A DNA stretch of 64,000 bases from an uncultured Cocleimonas sp. (GTDB taxonomy: Bacteria; Pseudomonadota; Gammaproteobacteria; Thiotrichales; Thiotrichaceae), in assembly GCF_947495625.1 (NCBI RefSeq), contig NZ_CANLZW010000006.1, positions 1-64,000 of the forward strand, given 5' to 3'. Below, in pieces: positions 35,498-45,127 of the stretch (position 1 is its first letter; the number at the start of each line of letters is the position of its first letter). Under the pieces are notes generated by a model. That model did not search any database. It worked only from the letters and a program-made list of their open reading frames with translations, and was not told the origin of the DNA. Made by a program: the position numbers and the translations under genes.

Positions 35498-36868
35498 ATG
35501 ACAATATTAATCTCGGCTCTATCTTTCCTTGTTGCCATCGCTATTCTTGTTGGAATTCATGAATTCGGACACTTCTGGGTTGCGCGTAAATTAGGAATTA
35601 AAATCATTCGTTTTGCTATTGGTTTTGGTAAACCAATATGGACGTATAAATCCAAGGATAAAGATGGCACAGAGTATGTATTAGCTGCTATTCCTATGGG
35701 GGGCTATGTAAAGATGCTCGACGAAAGAGAAGGCGATGTAGCTGAAGAAGAAAAGCATCGAGCGTTTAATACTCAACCAGTTTGGAAGCGTTTCCTAGTT
35801 GTTTTAGCCGGTCCTATGTTTAATTTCTTTTTTGCTATTGCTGCGTTTGCGGCAATTCAAATGATGGGTGTGGAGTCGGTTAAGCCTTATGTTGGTGTAA
35901 TTCAAGCGAATACAGCGGCGGCACAATCTGGTTTTGAGACAAAAGATTTAATCACTGCAATAAATGATGTTGAAACTGACTCAATGCGTCAGGTTCGTTT
36001 AACCCTATTGAACGAGTATCTGAAAGATCCTAAGTTAACAGTACATGTTAAGACCGAGTCAGGAAGCACGGCAACAAGAAATCTAGATTTGAGTGACACC
36101 TTGTTATTAGCTGATGAAGGTGATTACTTTGCTAAAACAGGTATGGGGTTCTGGCAACCACCGCATTCAACTATTATTAATACCGTACTTCCGGGCAAGC
36201 CTGCTGAAGAAGCTGGCTTACTGCCAAAAGATAAAGTTCTCCAGGTTGACGGTAATCCTGTTGTATCGACCGAATATTTTTCAAAATATATTAGTAGCCA
36301 CGCAGATAAACCTGTTGAGCTATTAGTAGATAGACAAGGAAATAAAAAGACTTTAGTACTTACTCCTAAGTTAACCGAAATAGAAGGGCAACAGCGTGCT
36401 TTGATTGGTGTTGGACTCGCTAGAGAGTTTGATCAGGAGCAAATAAAAGATTTGTTCTTTATCAGAGAAGCCCCATTTTTCGAGGCTTTGCAGTCAGGGG
36501 TTGTAGAAACCTGGGATATGTCGATAATGACGTTAAAAGTGATGGGGCGCCTGATTACAGGTGAAGCATCACTAAAGAACATCTCTGGTCCGATTACCAT
36601 AGCCAATTATGCGGGAAAAAGCGCGTTAATCGGATTTTCTGCCTTTCTGACCCTATTAGCTATTGTAAGTTTGAGTCTTGGGGTGCTAAATTTATTGCCT
36701 ATACCTATGTTAGATGGTGGTCACTTGCTTTATTACATCATCGAACTGGTCAAGGGAAGTCCAGTTTCAGAACGGGTAGAAGCTATTGGAATGCGCATAG
36801 GGATGAGTGTGGTAGGTGTTCTAATGGTAGTGGCTATATATAATGATATTGGTAGACTTATAAACTAA
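35498..36868 (+). CDS. rseP: RIP metalloprotease RseP
   Basis: A 456-residue inner-membrane site-2 protease that cuts RseA to release sigma-E. The zinc motif H-E-x-x-H is in 'ILVGIHEFGHFWVARKLGI' in the first helix, followed by 'GGYVKMLDEREG', two PDZ domains (~115-200 and ~210-290) and the C-terminal 'LNLLPIPMLDGGHLLYY' with the third metal ligand. It precedes bamA as in most gammaproteobacteria. Confidence 0.96.
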   Translation: MTILISALSFLVAIAILVGIHEFGHFWVARKLGIKIIRFAIGFGKPIWTYKSKDKDGTEYVLAAIPMGGYVKMLDEREGDVAEEEKHRAFNTQPVWKRFLVVLAGPMFNFFFAIAAFAAIQMMGVESVKPYVGVIQANTAAAQSGFETKDLITAINDVETDSMRQVRLTLLNEYLKDPKLTVHVKTESGSTATRNLDLSDTLLLADEGDYFAKTGMGFWQPPHSTIINTVLPGKPAEEAGLLPKDKVLQVDGNPVVSTEYFSKYISSHADKPVELLVDRQGNKKTLVLTPKLTEIEGQQRALIGVGLAREFDQEQIKDLFFIREAPFFEALQSGVVETWDMSIMTLKVMGRLITGEASLKNISGPITIANYAGKSALIGFSAFLTLLAIVSLSLGVLNLLPIPMLDGGHLLYYIIELVKGSPVSERVEAIGMRIGMSVVGVLMVVAIYNDIGRLIN

Positions 36869-36920
36869 TTATAAAATCAATTATAAATAGACCGATTAAA
36901 ATAAGATTAGGGTTAATAAT

Positions 36921-39206
36921 ATGAAAAAACAGGTACTTCAAGCCTCATTGGCGGGCTGTTTATTTGCAATAAGTCATGGTGCATGGGCTGATAGTTTCGT
37001 ACTTAACGATGTTCAAGTAAGTGGCTTAGAAAGAATAGCAGCTGGAACTGTTTTAAGTAATGTTCCTGTCCGGGTTGGTGAAAAATTCGATGATAGGATG
37101 ACTGCTGATCTTGTACGTTCTCTTTATAAAACAGGTTTCTTTGAAGATGTTAAAGTCAGTCGAAGAGGGAATGTTCTTTTAGTAAAAGTTCAAGAGCGTC
37201 CTGCAGTTGGTGATATTACCGTCACCGGTAACAGTGCAATTAAAGATGAAGCTTTACTAGCTGCTTTAAAACAAGCCGGAATTGCCAAAGGAAGACCTTT
37301 AGATAAATCTGCGCTCAATCGAATTCAACACGAAATAAAACAACAATATCTGGCGCGCGGAAATTACGGCGCAGATGTTGCAACAAATATAGAAAAATTA
37401 CCAAGAAACCGAGTCGCTGTAAAAGTAAAAGTCACTGAAGGTGCTGTCGCTAAAATTAAGCGCATTAAAATCAGTGGTAATAAAGCGTATTCAGAGGCTA
37501 CGTTAACTAAGCTTTTAGAATCAGGTCCAAAAAGTAAATTTTCTTTATTTAGCTCTAAAGATAAATATGCAAAAGAGAAGTTAGTCGGTGATATTGATAA
37601 GCTTACTTCTTTCTATCGTGACCGCGGTTATCTGAATTTCGAAATTGTATCTACTCAAGTATCTCTGTCGAAAGATAAAAGTTCTGTATTTGTAAATATT
37701 AATATCAATGAGGGTGATCAATACCGCATTGGTAAAGTTAAAGTAGCTGGTAACTCGGGTATCAGTAGTAAAGAACTCAGCAAAATTTCTTCTTTGAAAG
37801 AAGGTCAGGTATTTTCACAGACTAAATTAGCAGAAACACGTAATAATCTAAAAACGAGAATGGGCAAAGATGGCTTCGCTTTCTCAAGAATAGGTGTTCT
37901 ACCGCAAGTTGATAAAGTTAATAAACGTGTTAATTTAGTTTTTCAGGCTGAGAAGGGTCAACGAACTTACGTAAGAAGAATTAACATTCGTGGTAATTTC
38001 CGTACGAAAGATGAAGTATTCCGTCGTGAGATGCGTCAGCTAGAAAGCTCTTTCTTATCAAAAGAAAAAGTAGATCGTTCAAAAGTTCGAATCCAGCGTT
38101 TACCTTATGTAGAGAGCGTTAAAATTACAACGTCGCCTGTTGCAGGTAGAAGTGATCAGGTAGATTTGGATGTAATCATCAGCGAACAATCTTCAAATCA
38201 GTTTAATGCTGGCTTGGGTTATTCACAAAGTAATGGTTTGCTGTTTAATGTTGGTGTTTCACAAAACAACTTTATGGGTACTGGTAAGAGTCTTTCTGTC
38301 GCCGGTTCTAAAAGTGATTCAACCAAGAATTTCCGTTTAAGCTATAACAATCCTTACCACACGGTAGATGGCGTTGGTCGTGGATTTAATATCTTCCTAG
38401 AAGAAGATGATGCTGACGAAGATGATATTTCAGATTACACCAGTAAAACCTTTGGCGCGGATATTAACTACACCATTCCGCTTACTGAAGATAATTCACT
38501 ACGTTTCAGTATTGGTGGTGAGCATAGAGAGATAGAAACAACTGATTCTTCACCAGATCATGTCAAAGAGTTTATTGCCAAGAATGGTGATAGCTACAAT
38601 AATATTTTAGGTAAGCTAAGTTATATCCACGATACTCGTGATCGTTTCTTGTTCCCTACTACGGGTGTAAGACACAATATTTCACTCGAAGTTGGTTTGC
38701 CAGGAAGTGATCTTGAGTACTATAAATTAAGATACCGTGGATCATCATATTTCCCTGTTAGTGAAAATGTGACTTTTGCCGTTAAAGGTGGAATTCAAAC
38801 AGGTGATGGTTTTGGTGATTCATCGGAGCTTCCTTTCTTTGAAAGATTCTACTCAGGTGGTATTAGTACAGTTCGCGGATTTGAAAACAACAGTTTAGGT
38901 CCTCGTGACTCTAATGATGACCCTATGGGTGGTTCATTTGCTGTAGATGCAAGAGCAGAACTTCAGTTCCCTGTACCGTTTGCCGCAGATGTTAAAGGAT
39001 TACGTATGAGCGCCTTTGTTGATGCAGGTAGTGTTTACAAAGACTTTGACGCATTTGACGCTGATGAAATTCGTTATTCTGCTGGTTTAGCTGCCACTTG
39101 GATGTCACCACTAGGGCCATTCACCTTGAGTTATGCGAAACCACTTAATGCAAAAGATGGAGATGACGAGCAAGAAATCCAGTTCTCAATTGGTGCTAGT
39201 TTCTAA
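36921..39206 (+). CDS. bamA: Outer membrane protein assembly factor BamA
   Basis: The 761-residue core of the Bam complex. Signal peptide at residues 1-23 (cleaved after A-W-A), five POTRA domains (~24-425) and a 16-strand beta-barrel (~430-761). 'GGISTVRGF' is the conserved lid-loop V-R-G-F motif, and the C-terminus ends in 'IQFSIGASF', a typical terminal-strand signal with Phe. It is followed 129 bases later by skp. Confidence 0.97.
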   Translation: MKKQVLQASLAGCLFAISHGAWADSFVLNDVQVSGLERIAAGTVLSNVPVRVGEKFDDRMTADLVRSLYKTGFFEDVKVSRRGNVLLVKVQERPAVGDITVTGNSAIKDEALLAALKQAGIAKGRPLDKSALNRIQHEIKQQYLARGNYGADVATNIEKLPRNRVAVKVKVTEGAVAKIKRIKISGNKAYSEATLTKLLESGPKSKFSLFSSKDKYAKEKLVGDIDKLTSFYRDRGYLNFEIVSTQVSLSKDKSSVFVNININEGDQYRIGKVKVAGNSGISSKELSKISSLKEGQVFSQTKLAETRNNLKTRMGKDGFAFSRIGVLPQVDKVNKRVNLVFQAEKGQRTYVRRINIRGNFRTKDEVFRREMRQLESSFLSKEKVDRSKVRIQRLPYVESVKITTSPVAGRSDQVDLDVIISEQSSNQFNAGLGYSQSNGLLFNVGVSQNNFMGTGKSLSVAGSKSDSTKNFRLSYNNPYHTVDGVGRGFNIFLEEDDADEDDISDYTSKTFGADINYTIPLTEDNSLRFSIGGEHREIETTDSSPDHVKEFIAKNGDSYNNILGKLSYIHDTRDRFLFPTTGVRHNISLEVGLPGSDLEYYKLRYRGSSYFPVSENVTFAVKGGIQTGDGFGDSSELPFFERFYSGGISTVRGFENNSLGPRDSNDDPMGGSFAVDARAELQFPVPFAADVKGLRMSAFVDAGSVYKDFDAFDADEIRYSAGLAATWMSPLGPFTLSYAKPLNAKDGDDEQEIQFSIGASF

Positions 39207-39335
39207 TCATTTTTAAGTGATAAGAGTGCTTGATAAAAGTAATTAGTAATTTATCAGGCTGATATTAGAGTTTATAGGAGTGAATAATTAGAGTTACTCT
39301 GTAAAAACTAATGCACAGCTAGTACAATCTGTCTC

Positions 39336-39929
39336 ATGTTAAGAGACAACCATATATGTAGTGACAACAAAGGCAATAAACGTTATGCGTTTATTGCCTT
39401 TGTTTTTTTAGTACAACTGTTTATCAGTAATAATTTATTCGCCAAAGAGTTTGTATCAGTAGGTGTGGTTAATGTTACTTATTTAATGGAAAAAGCCCCT
39501 CAGTCCGAGGTGGCTAGCGCACAATTAAAAAGTAAATTTTCCCCACAAGAAAAAAAATTAGCGCTTGAATTAGATGAATTGAATAAATTAGAAGTTGAAC
39601 TGGATAATATAAAGAAAACTAAAAAGAATATTAATCTGCAGCGTCAAAAAGAACGTGAGTTAAGATCCAGGAAACGCATTCGCAGTCGAACACTTCAAGA
39701 CTTTAGAGAGGAGCTGCGTTTTGCACGTGATTCAGCTCTCGATGATGTGCAAAAAGAAGTTTTCAGAGCGATAGATGAAGTCAGAATTCAGCAAAATATC
39801 GACATCGTTCTACAAGATTACGTTTCTGCCAGCCAGGCTGTAGACATCACTCCCTTAGTTCTCGAATATCTTAAGAATAAGCTGGATGCTTCTCAATCTG
39901 GGAATACGGCGGATAACAAAACTCAATGA
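39336..39929 (+). CDS. skp: OmpH/Skp-family periplasmic chaperone
   Basis: A 197-residue periplasmic chaperone for unfolded outer membrane proteins. After a signal peptide (hydrophobic residues ~17-35, cleavage after 'LFA') come 'VGVVNVTYLMEKAPQS', a long charged coiled-coil (~60-140) and the C-terminal 'AIDEVRIQQNIDIVLQD' strand, as in Skp. The predicted ATG 39336 has no visible Shine-Dalgarno, and the signal-peptide codons contain a perfect terminator hairpin (39368-39409). The gene overlaps the lpxD start region. Identity is supported by the bamA-skp-lpxD order. Confidence 0.85.
   Translation: MLRDNHICSDNKGNKRYAFIAFVFLVQLFISNNLFAKEFVSVGVVNVTYLMEKAPQSEVASAQLKSKFSPQEKKLALELDELNKLEVELDNIKKTKKNINLQRQKERELRSRKRIRSRTLQDFREELRFARDSALDDVQKEVFRAIDEVRIQQNIDIVLQDYVSASQAVDITPLVLEYLKNKLDASQSGNTADNKTQ
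39368..39409 (+). terminator. Intrinsic-terminator hairpin inside skp signal-peptide codons
   Basis: CAAAGGCAATAAACG (39368-39382) pairs perfectly with CGTTTATTGCCTTTG (39388-39402) across loop TTATG, followed by seven T (39403-39409). It lies 162 bases after the bamA stop and inside the skp reading frame (codons 11-25). It may terminate bamA transcripts, or attenuate skp when the leader is not being translated. Confidence 0.7.
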
Positions 39930-40963
39930 TGTTTTTATTAGAAAACCTAGCCGAGCTAACTGGCTCTGCGCTTAAAGGTGATAAATCTGTAGAAATTAAT
40001 GCCGTTGCTTCTTTGCAGGATGCTAAGCAGGGACAAATTAGTTTTGTTAGTAATCCTAAATACATATCCTCTTTAGAAAGTACTAATGCATCAGCGGTTA
40101 TCTTGTCTCCAGAACTGGCACAAGAGTATTCAGGAAATGCGCTCATCAACAGCGATCCTTATCTTACGTTTGCCAAAGTTTTAAACATAATCTATAAAAA
40201 ACAAAAGCTAAATGGTTTTATTCATCCTAGTGCCAGTGTTGCTGAGGATGTAAATATTGCTGCTGATGTGAATATCGCCGCCAATGTGATCATTGAATCA
40301 GGGGTGACTATAGAAAAAGATACACAGATTGGTGCAGGTAGCTATATAGGTGAAGGCTCGCATATACAGCAAAATGTAATCATTAATCCCAATGTAACCT
40401 TATATTCTGATACTAAAATTGGAAGGGATTGCATTATTCATTCAGGAGTCGTTATAGGTTCTGATGGATTCGGTTTTGCGCCGACTAAAGATAAAAGTTG
40501 GTATAAAATTCCCCAGATAGGAAATGTGATCCTTAAAAAGGATGTTGAAGTTGGTGCGAATTGCACAATCGATCGCGCTGCTTTAGGTTCTACAATAATA
40601 GGTGAAGGCGTAAAGCTTGACTGTCAAATACACATTGGCCATAACGTTACCATTGACGATTTTTCAATTATGGCAGCAGGCTCTGTAGTAGGCGGAAGTA
40701 CTTCCATCGGCAAGCGCTGTCAAATTGGTGGAGCATCAGCTATATCAGGTCATTTAGAAATCGCTGATGATGTCGTTATCACTGGTAAATCAATGGTAAT
40801 AAAATCGATTAAAAGTGGGGGGGTGTATTCTTCAGGTATACCATCTGATGCTAATAACAAATGGCGTCGTAATGCTGCTAGATTTAGACATTTAGATGAG
40901 ATGGCTAAAACAATCAAAGAGCTTGAAAAAAAGCTGAATATAAAAACGACAAAAAGCGAGTAA
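39926..40963 (+). CDS. lpxD: UDP-3-O-(3-hydroxyacyl)glucosamine N-acyltransferase
   Basis: A 345-residue trimeric left-handed beta-helix acyltransferase, third step of lipid A synthesis. The N-terminal uridine-binding domain (~1-100) is followed by hexapeptide repeats ('[19 protein letters not shown]'), the catalytic His in 'IHIGHNVTI' and the conserved 'GVYSSGIP' before the C-terminal helix. Two starts are possible, ATG 39926 or 39929; both overlap the skp TGA. Repeat copy 12 is embedded in the codons just before 'GVYSSG'. Confidence 0.95.
   Translation: MMFLLENLAELTGSALKGDKSVEINAVASLQDAKQGQISFVSNPKYISSLESTNASAVILSPELAQEYSGNALINSDPYLTFAKVLNIIYKKQKLNGFIHPSASVAEDVNIAADVNIAANVIIESGVTIEKDTQIGAGSYIGEGSHIQQNVIINPNVTLYSDTKIGRDCIIHSGVVIGSDGFGFAPTKDKSWYKIPQIGNVILKKDVEVGANCTIDRAALGSTIIGEGVKLDCQIHIGHNVTIDDFSIMAAGSVVGGSTSIGKRCQIGGASAISGHLEIADDVVITGKSMVIKSIKSGGVYSSGIPSDANNKWRRNAARFRHLDEMAKTIKELEKKLNIKTTKSE
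40801..40830 (-). repeat. CACCCCCCTACTT-family repeat, copy 12 (inside lpxD)
   Basis: Minus-strand reading ATACACCCCCCCACTTTTAA then TCGATTTT. One core base differs (C for T). On the coding strand it encodes K-S-I-K-S-G-G-V-Y, which lines up with the usual LpxD sequence before G-V-Y-S-S-G-I-P without added length. Confidence 0.75.
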
Positions 40964-40971
40964 AACTAATC

Positions 40972-41448
40972 ATGACTGAAAGTAACAGCAGTGAACAGAA
41001 AACCGTTATGGATGTTAATGAGATTAGAAAATTTCTTGCTCATCGTTATCCGTTTCTTCTGGTTGATCGAGTTGTACAACTCGAGCCCGGAAAATCCATT
41101 ACTGCGATTAAAAATGTAACCATTAACGAACCCTTTTTTAATGGGCATTTTCCAGAAAAACCAATTATGCCCGGTGTACTTATTGTAGAGGCAATGGCAC
41201 AAGCAACGGGTCTGTTGGGTTTTAAAACCATGGACGCTGAGCCACAACCCGACTTATTGTATGTCCTGGCAGGCATTGATAAAGTCAAATTTAAGCATCA
41301 GGTTGTTCCTGGAGATCAATTGGAACTTTATGCAGAGATCATCCGTCATAAAGGACCTATGTGGATCTATAAAACAGAAGCACGTGTGAACGGAGTTGTA
41401 GTGACTTCAGCCGAAATTAAATGTGTAGCAACGAAAACAGAAAAGTAA
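40972..41448 (+). CDS. fabZ: 3-hydroxyacyl-ACP dehydratase FabZ
   Basis: A 158-residue hot-dog-fold dehydratase of fatty acid synthesis. The catalytic His is in '[11 protein letters not shown]' or '[21 protein letters not shown]', where the second helix carries the catalytic Glu. It lies eight bases after lpxD, and its TAA overlaps the lpxA ATG by one base, placing it in the lipid A operon. Confidence 0.97.
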   Translation: MTESNSSEQKTVMDVNEIRKFLAHRYPFLLVDRVVQLEPGKSITAIKNVTINEPFFNGHFPEKPIMPGVLIVEAMAQATGLLGFKTMDAEPQPDLLYVLAGIDKVKFKHQVVPGDQLELYAEIIRHKGPMWIYKTEARVNGVVVTSAEIKCVATKTEK

Positions 41449-42221
41449 TGAGCATTCATCCAACAGCAATAATAGATCCTTCAGCCGAGTTAGCTGATGA
41501 CGTAAAAGTTTCCGCTTACGCCGTCATTGGGGCAGGCGTTACAATAGACAGTGGCACATGGATTGGTCCGCATGCGGTTATCGAAGGGCCTACGACCATT
41601 GGTAAAGAAAATCGAATATTCCAGTTTGCTTCCGTGGGTGCTGAGCCACAAGACAAAAAATACAAAGGCGAAAATACGACACTAATCATAGGTGATCGAA
41701 ATGTGATTCGTGAAAGCTGTACCATCAATCGCGGAACGGCACAGGATATTGGTTATACCGAAATTGGTGATGATAACTGGATCATGGCCTATGTGCACAT
41801 TGCCCATGATTGCGTCGTAGGCAATAGTACTATTTTTGCTAATAACACCACGCTTGCAGGTCATGTCACAATTCATGATTTTGCCATTTTGGGTGGTTTC
41901 ACACTGGTACATCAATTCTGTCATGTGGGTAAGCATTCATTTACTGGAATGGGAACAGCGTTGGGCAAAGATTTACCGCCTTTTGTGATGGCAACAGGTG
42001 CGCCCGGAATACCTCGTGGAATCAATAACGAAGGGCTCAAGCGTCATGGCTATAGCTCTGAAGAACGCGCGAACCTCAAACAAGCGTATAAAAAACTCTA
42101 CCTGAAGAATTTATCATTAACGGATGCTATTGCAGAGTTAGAAAACGAAGGAGATTCTCACACCAAATTGATGGCTGAATTTTGTCAACGCAGCCAAGCC
42201 GGGCGTGGAATTATTCGTTAA
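41448..42221 (+). CDS. lpxA: UDP-N-acetylglucosamine acyltransferase
   Basis: A 257-residue trimeric acyltransferase, the first step of lipid A synthesis. Hexapeptide-repeat beta-helix from residue ~5 ('IHPTAIIDPSAELADDV'), catalytic His in 'MAYVHIAHDCVVG' and the 'GLKRHGYS' segment before the C-terminal helical domain. ATG 41448 (overlapping the fabZ stop by one base) is preferred to an upstream in-frame start inside fabZ because it gives the family's normal N-terminus. Confidence 0.96.
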   Translation: MSIHPTAIIDPSAELADDVKVSAYAVIGAGVTIDSGTWIGPHAVIEGPTTIGKENRIFQFASVGAEPQDKKYKGENTTLIIGDRNVIRESCTINRGTAQDIGYTEIGDDNWIMAYVHIAHDCVVGNSTIFANNTTLAGHVTIHDFAILGGFTLVHQFCHVGKHSFTGMGTALGKDLPPFVMATGAPGIPRGINNEGLKRHGYSSEERANLKQAYKKLYLKNLSLTDAIAELENEGDSHTKLMAEFCQRSQAGRGIIR

Positions 42222-42241
42222 GGACTGAGGGTATTAATTAT

Positions 42242-42385
42242 ATGCAAAACTATAACTTGTCTTTTTGCTCCAGTTCGAATGATCTCAAATCGTTGTATAG
42301 AATAACTATGCGCCTTTTGCGGTTATTCGAGCTGAAACAAAAATTCAGCTTCTACTTTCGCAAATTATTAAATCCTAAGTCCTGA
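42242..42385 (+). CDS. Possible small protein between lpxA and lpxB
   Basis: A 47-codon frame from ATG 42242, ending in TGA at 42383-42385 that shares its last base with the lpxB ATG (TGATG). Composition is rich in Leu, Arg, Phe and Tyr ('MRLLRLFELKQKFSFYFRKL'), like a short amphipathic helix. GAGGG lies upstream at moderate spacing. It fills a 163-base gap in an otherwise overlapping operon. I recognise no family, and it may only be a translation-coupling leader or chance. Confidence 0.3.
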   Translation: MQNYNLSFCSSSNDLKSLYRITMRLLRLFELKQKFSFYFRKLLNPKS

Positions 42386-43551
42386 TGCGGATCGCAATCA
42401 TAGCCGGCGAGGCATCCGGTGATATTCTAGGTGCGCGTTTAATAGAAGCACTCAAAGTCCATTACCCGCAAGCCACATTCGAAGGTATTGCGGGCAAGGA
42501 AATGCAGCAAGCAGGTTGCACAACAATGTACGCGATGGATCGTTTGTCACTGATGGGGTTCAGCGAAGTATTGCCCCGTTATCTCGAATTAACTAAATTA
42601 CGCAATAGATTGATAAAGGACTGGATTGCAAATCCACCCGATTTACTCGTAGGCATCGACGCGCCGGACTTCAATTTAAAAATAGAAAAAAAACTCTACC
42701 AGGCGGGGATTCCAGCGGTTCATTATGTAAGCCCTTCTTTCTGGGCATGGCGTGAAGGTCGTGTAAAGAAAATGGTGAATGCGATGAGTTTAATGCTCAC
42801 CCTTTTTCCTTTCGAAGTCGACTTCTATAAAAAACACGGCATTAAAGCAGAATTTACTGGGCACCCGCTGGCTGATGAAATCCCTGTTGATGCAGACCCG
42901 ATAGTTGCCAGAGAGCAGCTAGGTTTAGCCAATGATGCATTTATTCTGGCGGTGCTCCCTGGCAGTAGAATGGGTGAGATAAAACGAATTGCGCCTGATT
43001 TTTTAAAAGGCTTGAAGTTAATTTATCAGAAGCACCCAGATTGGACATTTGTCTCACCTTTGATCAATGAAAAAGTAAAGCAAGAATTCGATAACTTAAA
43101 GCAAGAAATTGCTCCTGAAGTGCCGATCACTTATATTGACGGACAATCAAGACTTGTGATGCAGGCGGCAGATCAAATCTTAATGGCTTCAGGTACCGCT
43201 GTATTGGAAGGTATGTTAGTTGGCAGGCCAATGGTGGCAGCTTATCGCGTTACGCCTACTACGGCTAAAATAATACGTTTATTCAATATGATTAAGTCGA
43301 AGTACTATACTTTGCCAAATAATCTCGCCAATGAATTTCTGGTGCCAGAACTGATACAGGAAGATATCACTGCGGATAAGGTCTTTCACGAAGTAGAGCA
43401 ACAGTTTTTACAAGATGAAGCACAGAGAAATCACATGCTGAATCGATTCGATGAAATCCATAAGCAACTATCGCAGGATGCCAGCAAAAAAGCAGCGCAA
43501 GCAATATATAACTTGTTGCAAGACACAAAAGCCGAAGGAGCAAACTCTTGA
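42385..43551 (+). CDS. lpxB: Lipid A disaccharide synthase
   Basis: A 388-residue GT-B-fold glycosyltransferase that joins UDP-2,3-diacylglucosamine and lipid X. Recognisable are '[17 protein letters not shown]', 'GIDAPDFNL', '[17 protein letters not shown]', '[11 protein letters not shown]' and '[11 protein letters not shown]'. Length fits the family. Its stop overlaps the rnhB TTG start. Confidence 0.96.
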   Translation: MRIAIIAGEASGDILGARLIEALKVHYPQATFEGIAGKEMQQAGCTTMYAMDRLSLMGFSEVLPRYLELTKLRNRLIKDWIANPPDLLVGIDAPDFNLKIEKKLYQAGIPAVHYVSPSFWAWREGRVKKMVNAMSLMLTLFPFEVDFYKKHGIKAEFTGHPLADEIPVDADPIVAREQLGLANDAFILAVLPGSRMGEIKRIAPDFLKGLKLIYQKHPDWTFVSPLINEKVKQEFDNLKQEIAPEVPITYIDGQSRLVMQAADQILMASGTAVLEGMLVGRPMVAAYRVTPTTAKIIRLFNMIKSKYYTLPNNLANEFLVPELIQEDITADKVFHEVEQQFLQDEAQRNHMLNRFDEIHKQLSQDASKKAAQAIYNLLQDTKAEGANS

Positions 43552-44135
43552 GTATTAGGTTCGTAGCAGGTGTTGATGAAGTAGGGCGCGGCCCTTTAGC
43601 CGGAGCAGTAGTTGCGGCAGCGGTGATTCTTGACCCGAAAAAGCATATAGAAGGCCTCGCCGATTCGAAAAAGCTTAGCGAAAAAAAGCGCAACGAACTG
43701 AATATAGAAATTAGAGAAAAAGCACTTTGCTGGTCTTTAGGTAGGGCAGAAGTCGATGAAATAGATGATATCAATATCCTTCAGGCAAGTTTACTGGCGA
43801 TGAAACGCGCTGTTGAAGGGCTTTCTATTCTTCCTGATCACGTCAAAATCGATGGCAATAAAGGCATTGATATGGATATCTCGATGGAGACCATTATCAA
43901 GGGTGATTCTAAAGTTGCCTCTATCAGTGCGGCATCGATTATTGCGAAAGTTGCCCGTGATAAAGAAATGACAGAGCTTGATCTTCTGCATCCAGAATAT
44001 GGATTTGCTCGTCATAAAGGTTATCCTACAAAGCAGCACCGAGAAGCGTTGATAAAGTTTGGCGCTTTAAGCGAACATCGCAAAAGTTTTAAGCCAGTTA
44101 AAGAGGCTTTGCAATGCAGAGTTCAGCAGAACTAA
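43548..44135 (+). CDS. rnhB: Ribonuclease HII
   Basis: A 195-residue type II RNase H that removes ribonucleotides from DNA. The acidic active site begins in '[21 protein letters not shown]' (Asp-Glu) and includes 'KIDGNKG'. The C-terminus has '[18 protein letters not shown]'. Translation appears to start at TTG 43548, overlapping lpxB by four bases, with GGAG seven bases upstream. In many relatives dnaE would follow directly, but here three genes intervene. Confidence 0.95.
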   Translation: MSIRFVAGVDEVGRGPLAGAVVAAAVILDPKKHIEGLADSKKLSEKKRNELNIEIREKALCWSLGRAEVDEIDDINILQASLLAMKRAVEGLSILPDHVKIDGNKGIDMDISMETIIKGDSKVASISAASIIAKVARDKEMTELDLLHPEYGFARHKGYPTKQHREALIKFGALSEHRKSFKPVKEALQCRVQQN

Positions 44136-44205
44136 CAATGAAAAATAATCGATAGATTATTACTTAACTTATCAATACTTAACCTAAAAATACAGGTACA
44201 CACTT

Positions 44206-44859
44206 ATGTCAAAGCCACGTCTTATTAGTTTTAATGTATGTCCATTTGTGCAACGCAGTGTCATTTTAATGCAGGAAAAAGGCGTTGAATTCGATATTGA
44301 ATTTATCGATGTTTATAATCCACCAGAGTGGTTTTTAGAAATTTCTCCAACGGGTAAAGTGCCTGTATTACAAGTTGGCGATGAGGTTTTATTTGAATCG
44401 GCAGTCATCAGTGAATACCTTGATGAAGTTTACCCACCATCGCTTCACCCTGCGGACCCATTAATAAAAGCAAAGAACCGTGCCTGGATAGAATACAGCT
44501 CGGGGCTTTACTCTGGCACATTCCAATTATTGATGGCAAAAACCAAAGAAGATGCGGATAAAGTCATTGCAGAAATGACTAAAAATTTAGAAGGGTTTCA
44601 AAAAGCCAAGCAGGCTGAGCCTTGGTTTAACGGTGAAGCGTTTTCATTAGTGGATATTGCTTCTGCTCCTTTCTTCATCCGCGCTGAATTCTTCAAAACG
44701 CATTTTCAAGTCGATGTTCTAAAAGACTTTCCTGTATTGCAACAGTGGTCTGCATTAGTGCGTGAAAGACAAAGTGTTAAGGATTCAATCGTCGATGGTT
44801 TTGAGGATCTATTGAAGAAAAGAATGATTGCTAACGAAAGCTATCTAACAAAATCGTAG
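44206..44859 (+). CDS. Glutathione S-transferase-family protein
   Basis: A 217-residue GST-fold protein: thioredoxin-like N-terminal domain (1-80) with a cysteine in the active-site position ('FNVCPFVQRSVILM'), cis-Pro region 'SPTGKVPVLQVGDEVLFESAVI', and an all-helical C-terminal domain ('FSLVDIASAPFFIRAE'). The C-P-F pattern is like omega/beta-type or SspA-like bacterial GSTs. The substrate is unknown. It is followed by an inverted pair of repeats and lies outside the lipid A operon (70-base gap). Confidence 0.8.
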   Translation: MSKPRLISFNVCPFVQRSVILMQEKGVEFDIEFIDVYNPPEWFLEISPTGKVPVLQVGDEVLFESAVISEYLDEVYPPSLHPADPLIKAKNRAWIEYSSGLYSGTFQLLMAKTKEDADKVIAEMTKNLEGFQKAKQAEPWFNGEAFSLVDIASAPFFIRAEFFKTHFQVDVLKDFPVLQQWSALVRERQSVKDSIVDGFEDLLKKRMIANESYLTKS

Positions 44860-44878
44860 TTCGGTTTATTCGCACAAC

Positions 44879-44907
44879 AAAAAATGGGCTAAAAGTAGGG
44901 GGGTGAC
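44879..44907 (-). repeat. CACCCCCCTACTT-family repeat, copy 13
   Basis: Minus-strand reading GTCACCCCCCTACTTTTAGC then CCATTTTTT: exact core. It forms an inverted pair with copy 14, 47 bases away. Confidence 0.9.
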
Positions 44908-44954
44908 ATTTAAATACTCCAAATCACAGTAAACACTGTTATGGGAAATAAAAA

Positions 44955-44983
44955 TGACACCCCCCTACTTATGAATGATATTT
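44955..44983 (+). repeat. CACCCCCCTACTT-family repeat, copy 14
   Basis: TGACACCCCCCTACTTATGA, then ATGATATTT: exact core but a poor T-tract. With copy 13 it makes a long imperfect inverted repeat in which the two G/C cores can pair. Confidence 0.85.
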
Positions 44984-45084
44984 ATGCGGCAACGCCTTCT
45001 CTTCGGGTCCGCATTAAACAACAATGCTTTTGTCTCGATTAGTCTCGGCTCGTTTTTTTCGTTTAAAAACGCAAATAGAATTTA

Positions 45085-45105
45085 TGCTTTGCGAAGCACT
45101 TTTTT
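45085..45105 (+). terminator. Small intrinsic terminator downstream of the GST-like gene
   Basis: TGCTT-TGCG-AAGCA (45085-45098) followed by C and six T. It lies between the convergent GST-like and SulP genes. The stem is short. Confidence 0.45.
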
Positions 45106-45127
45106 GTTATAGACACTTTTTTGATCG

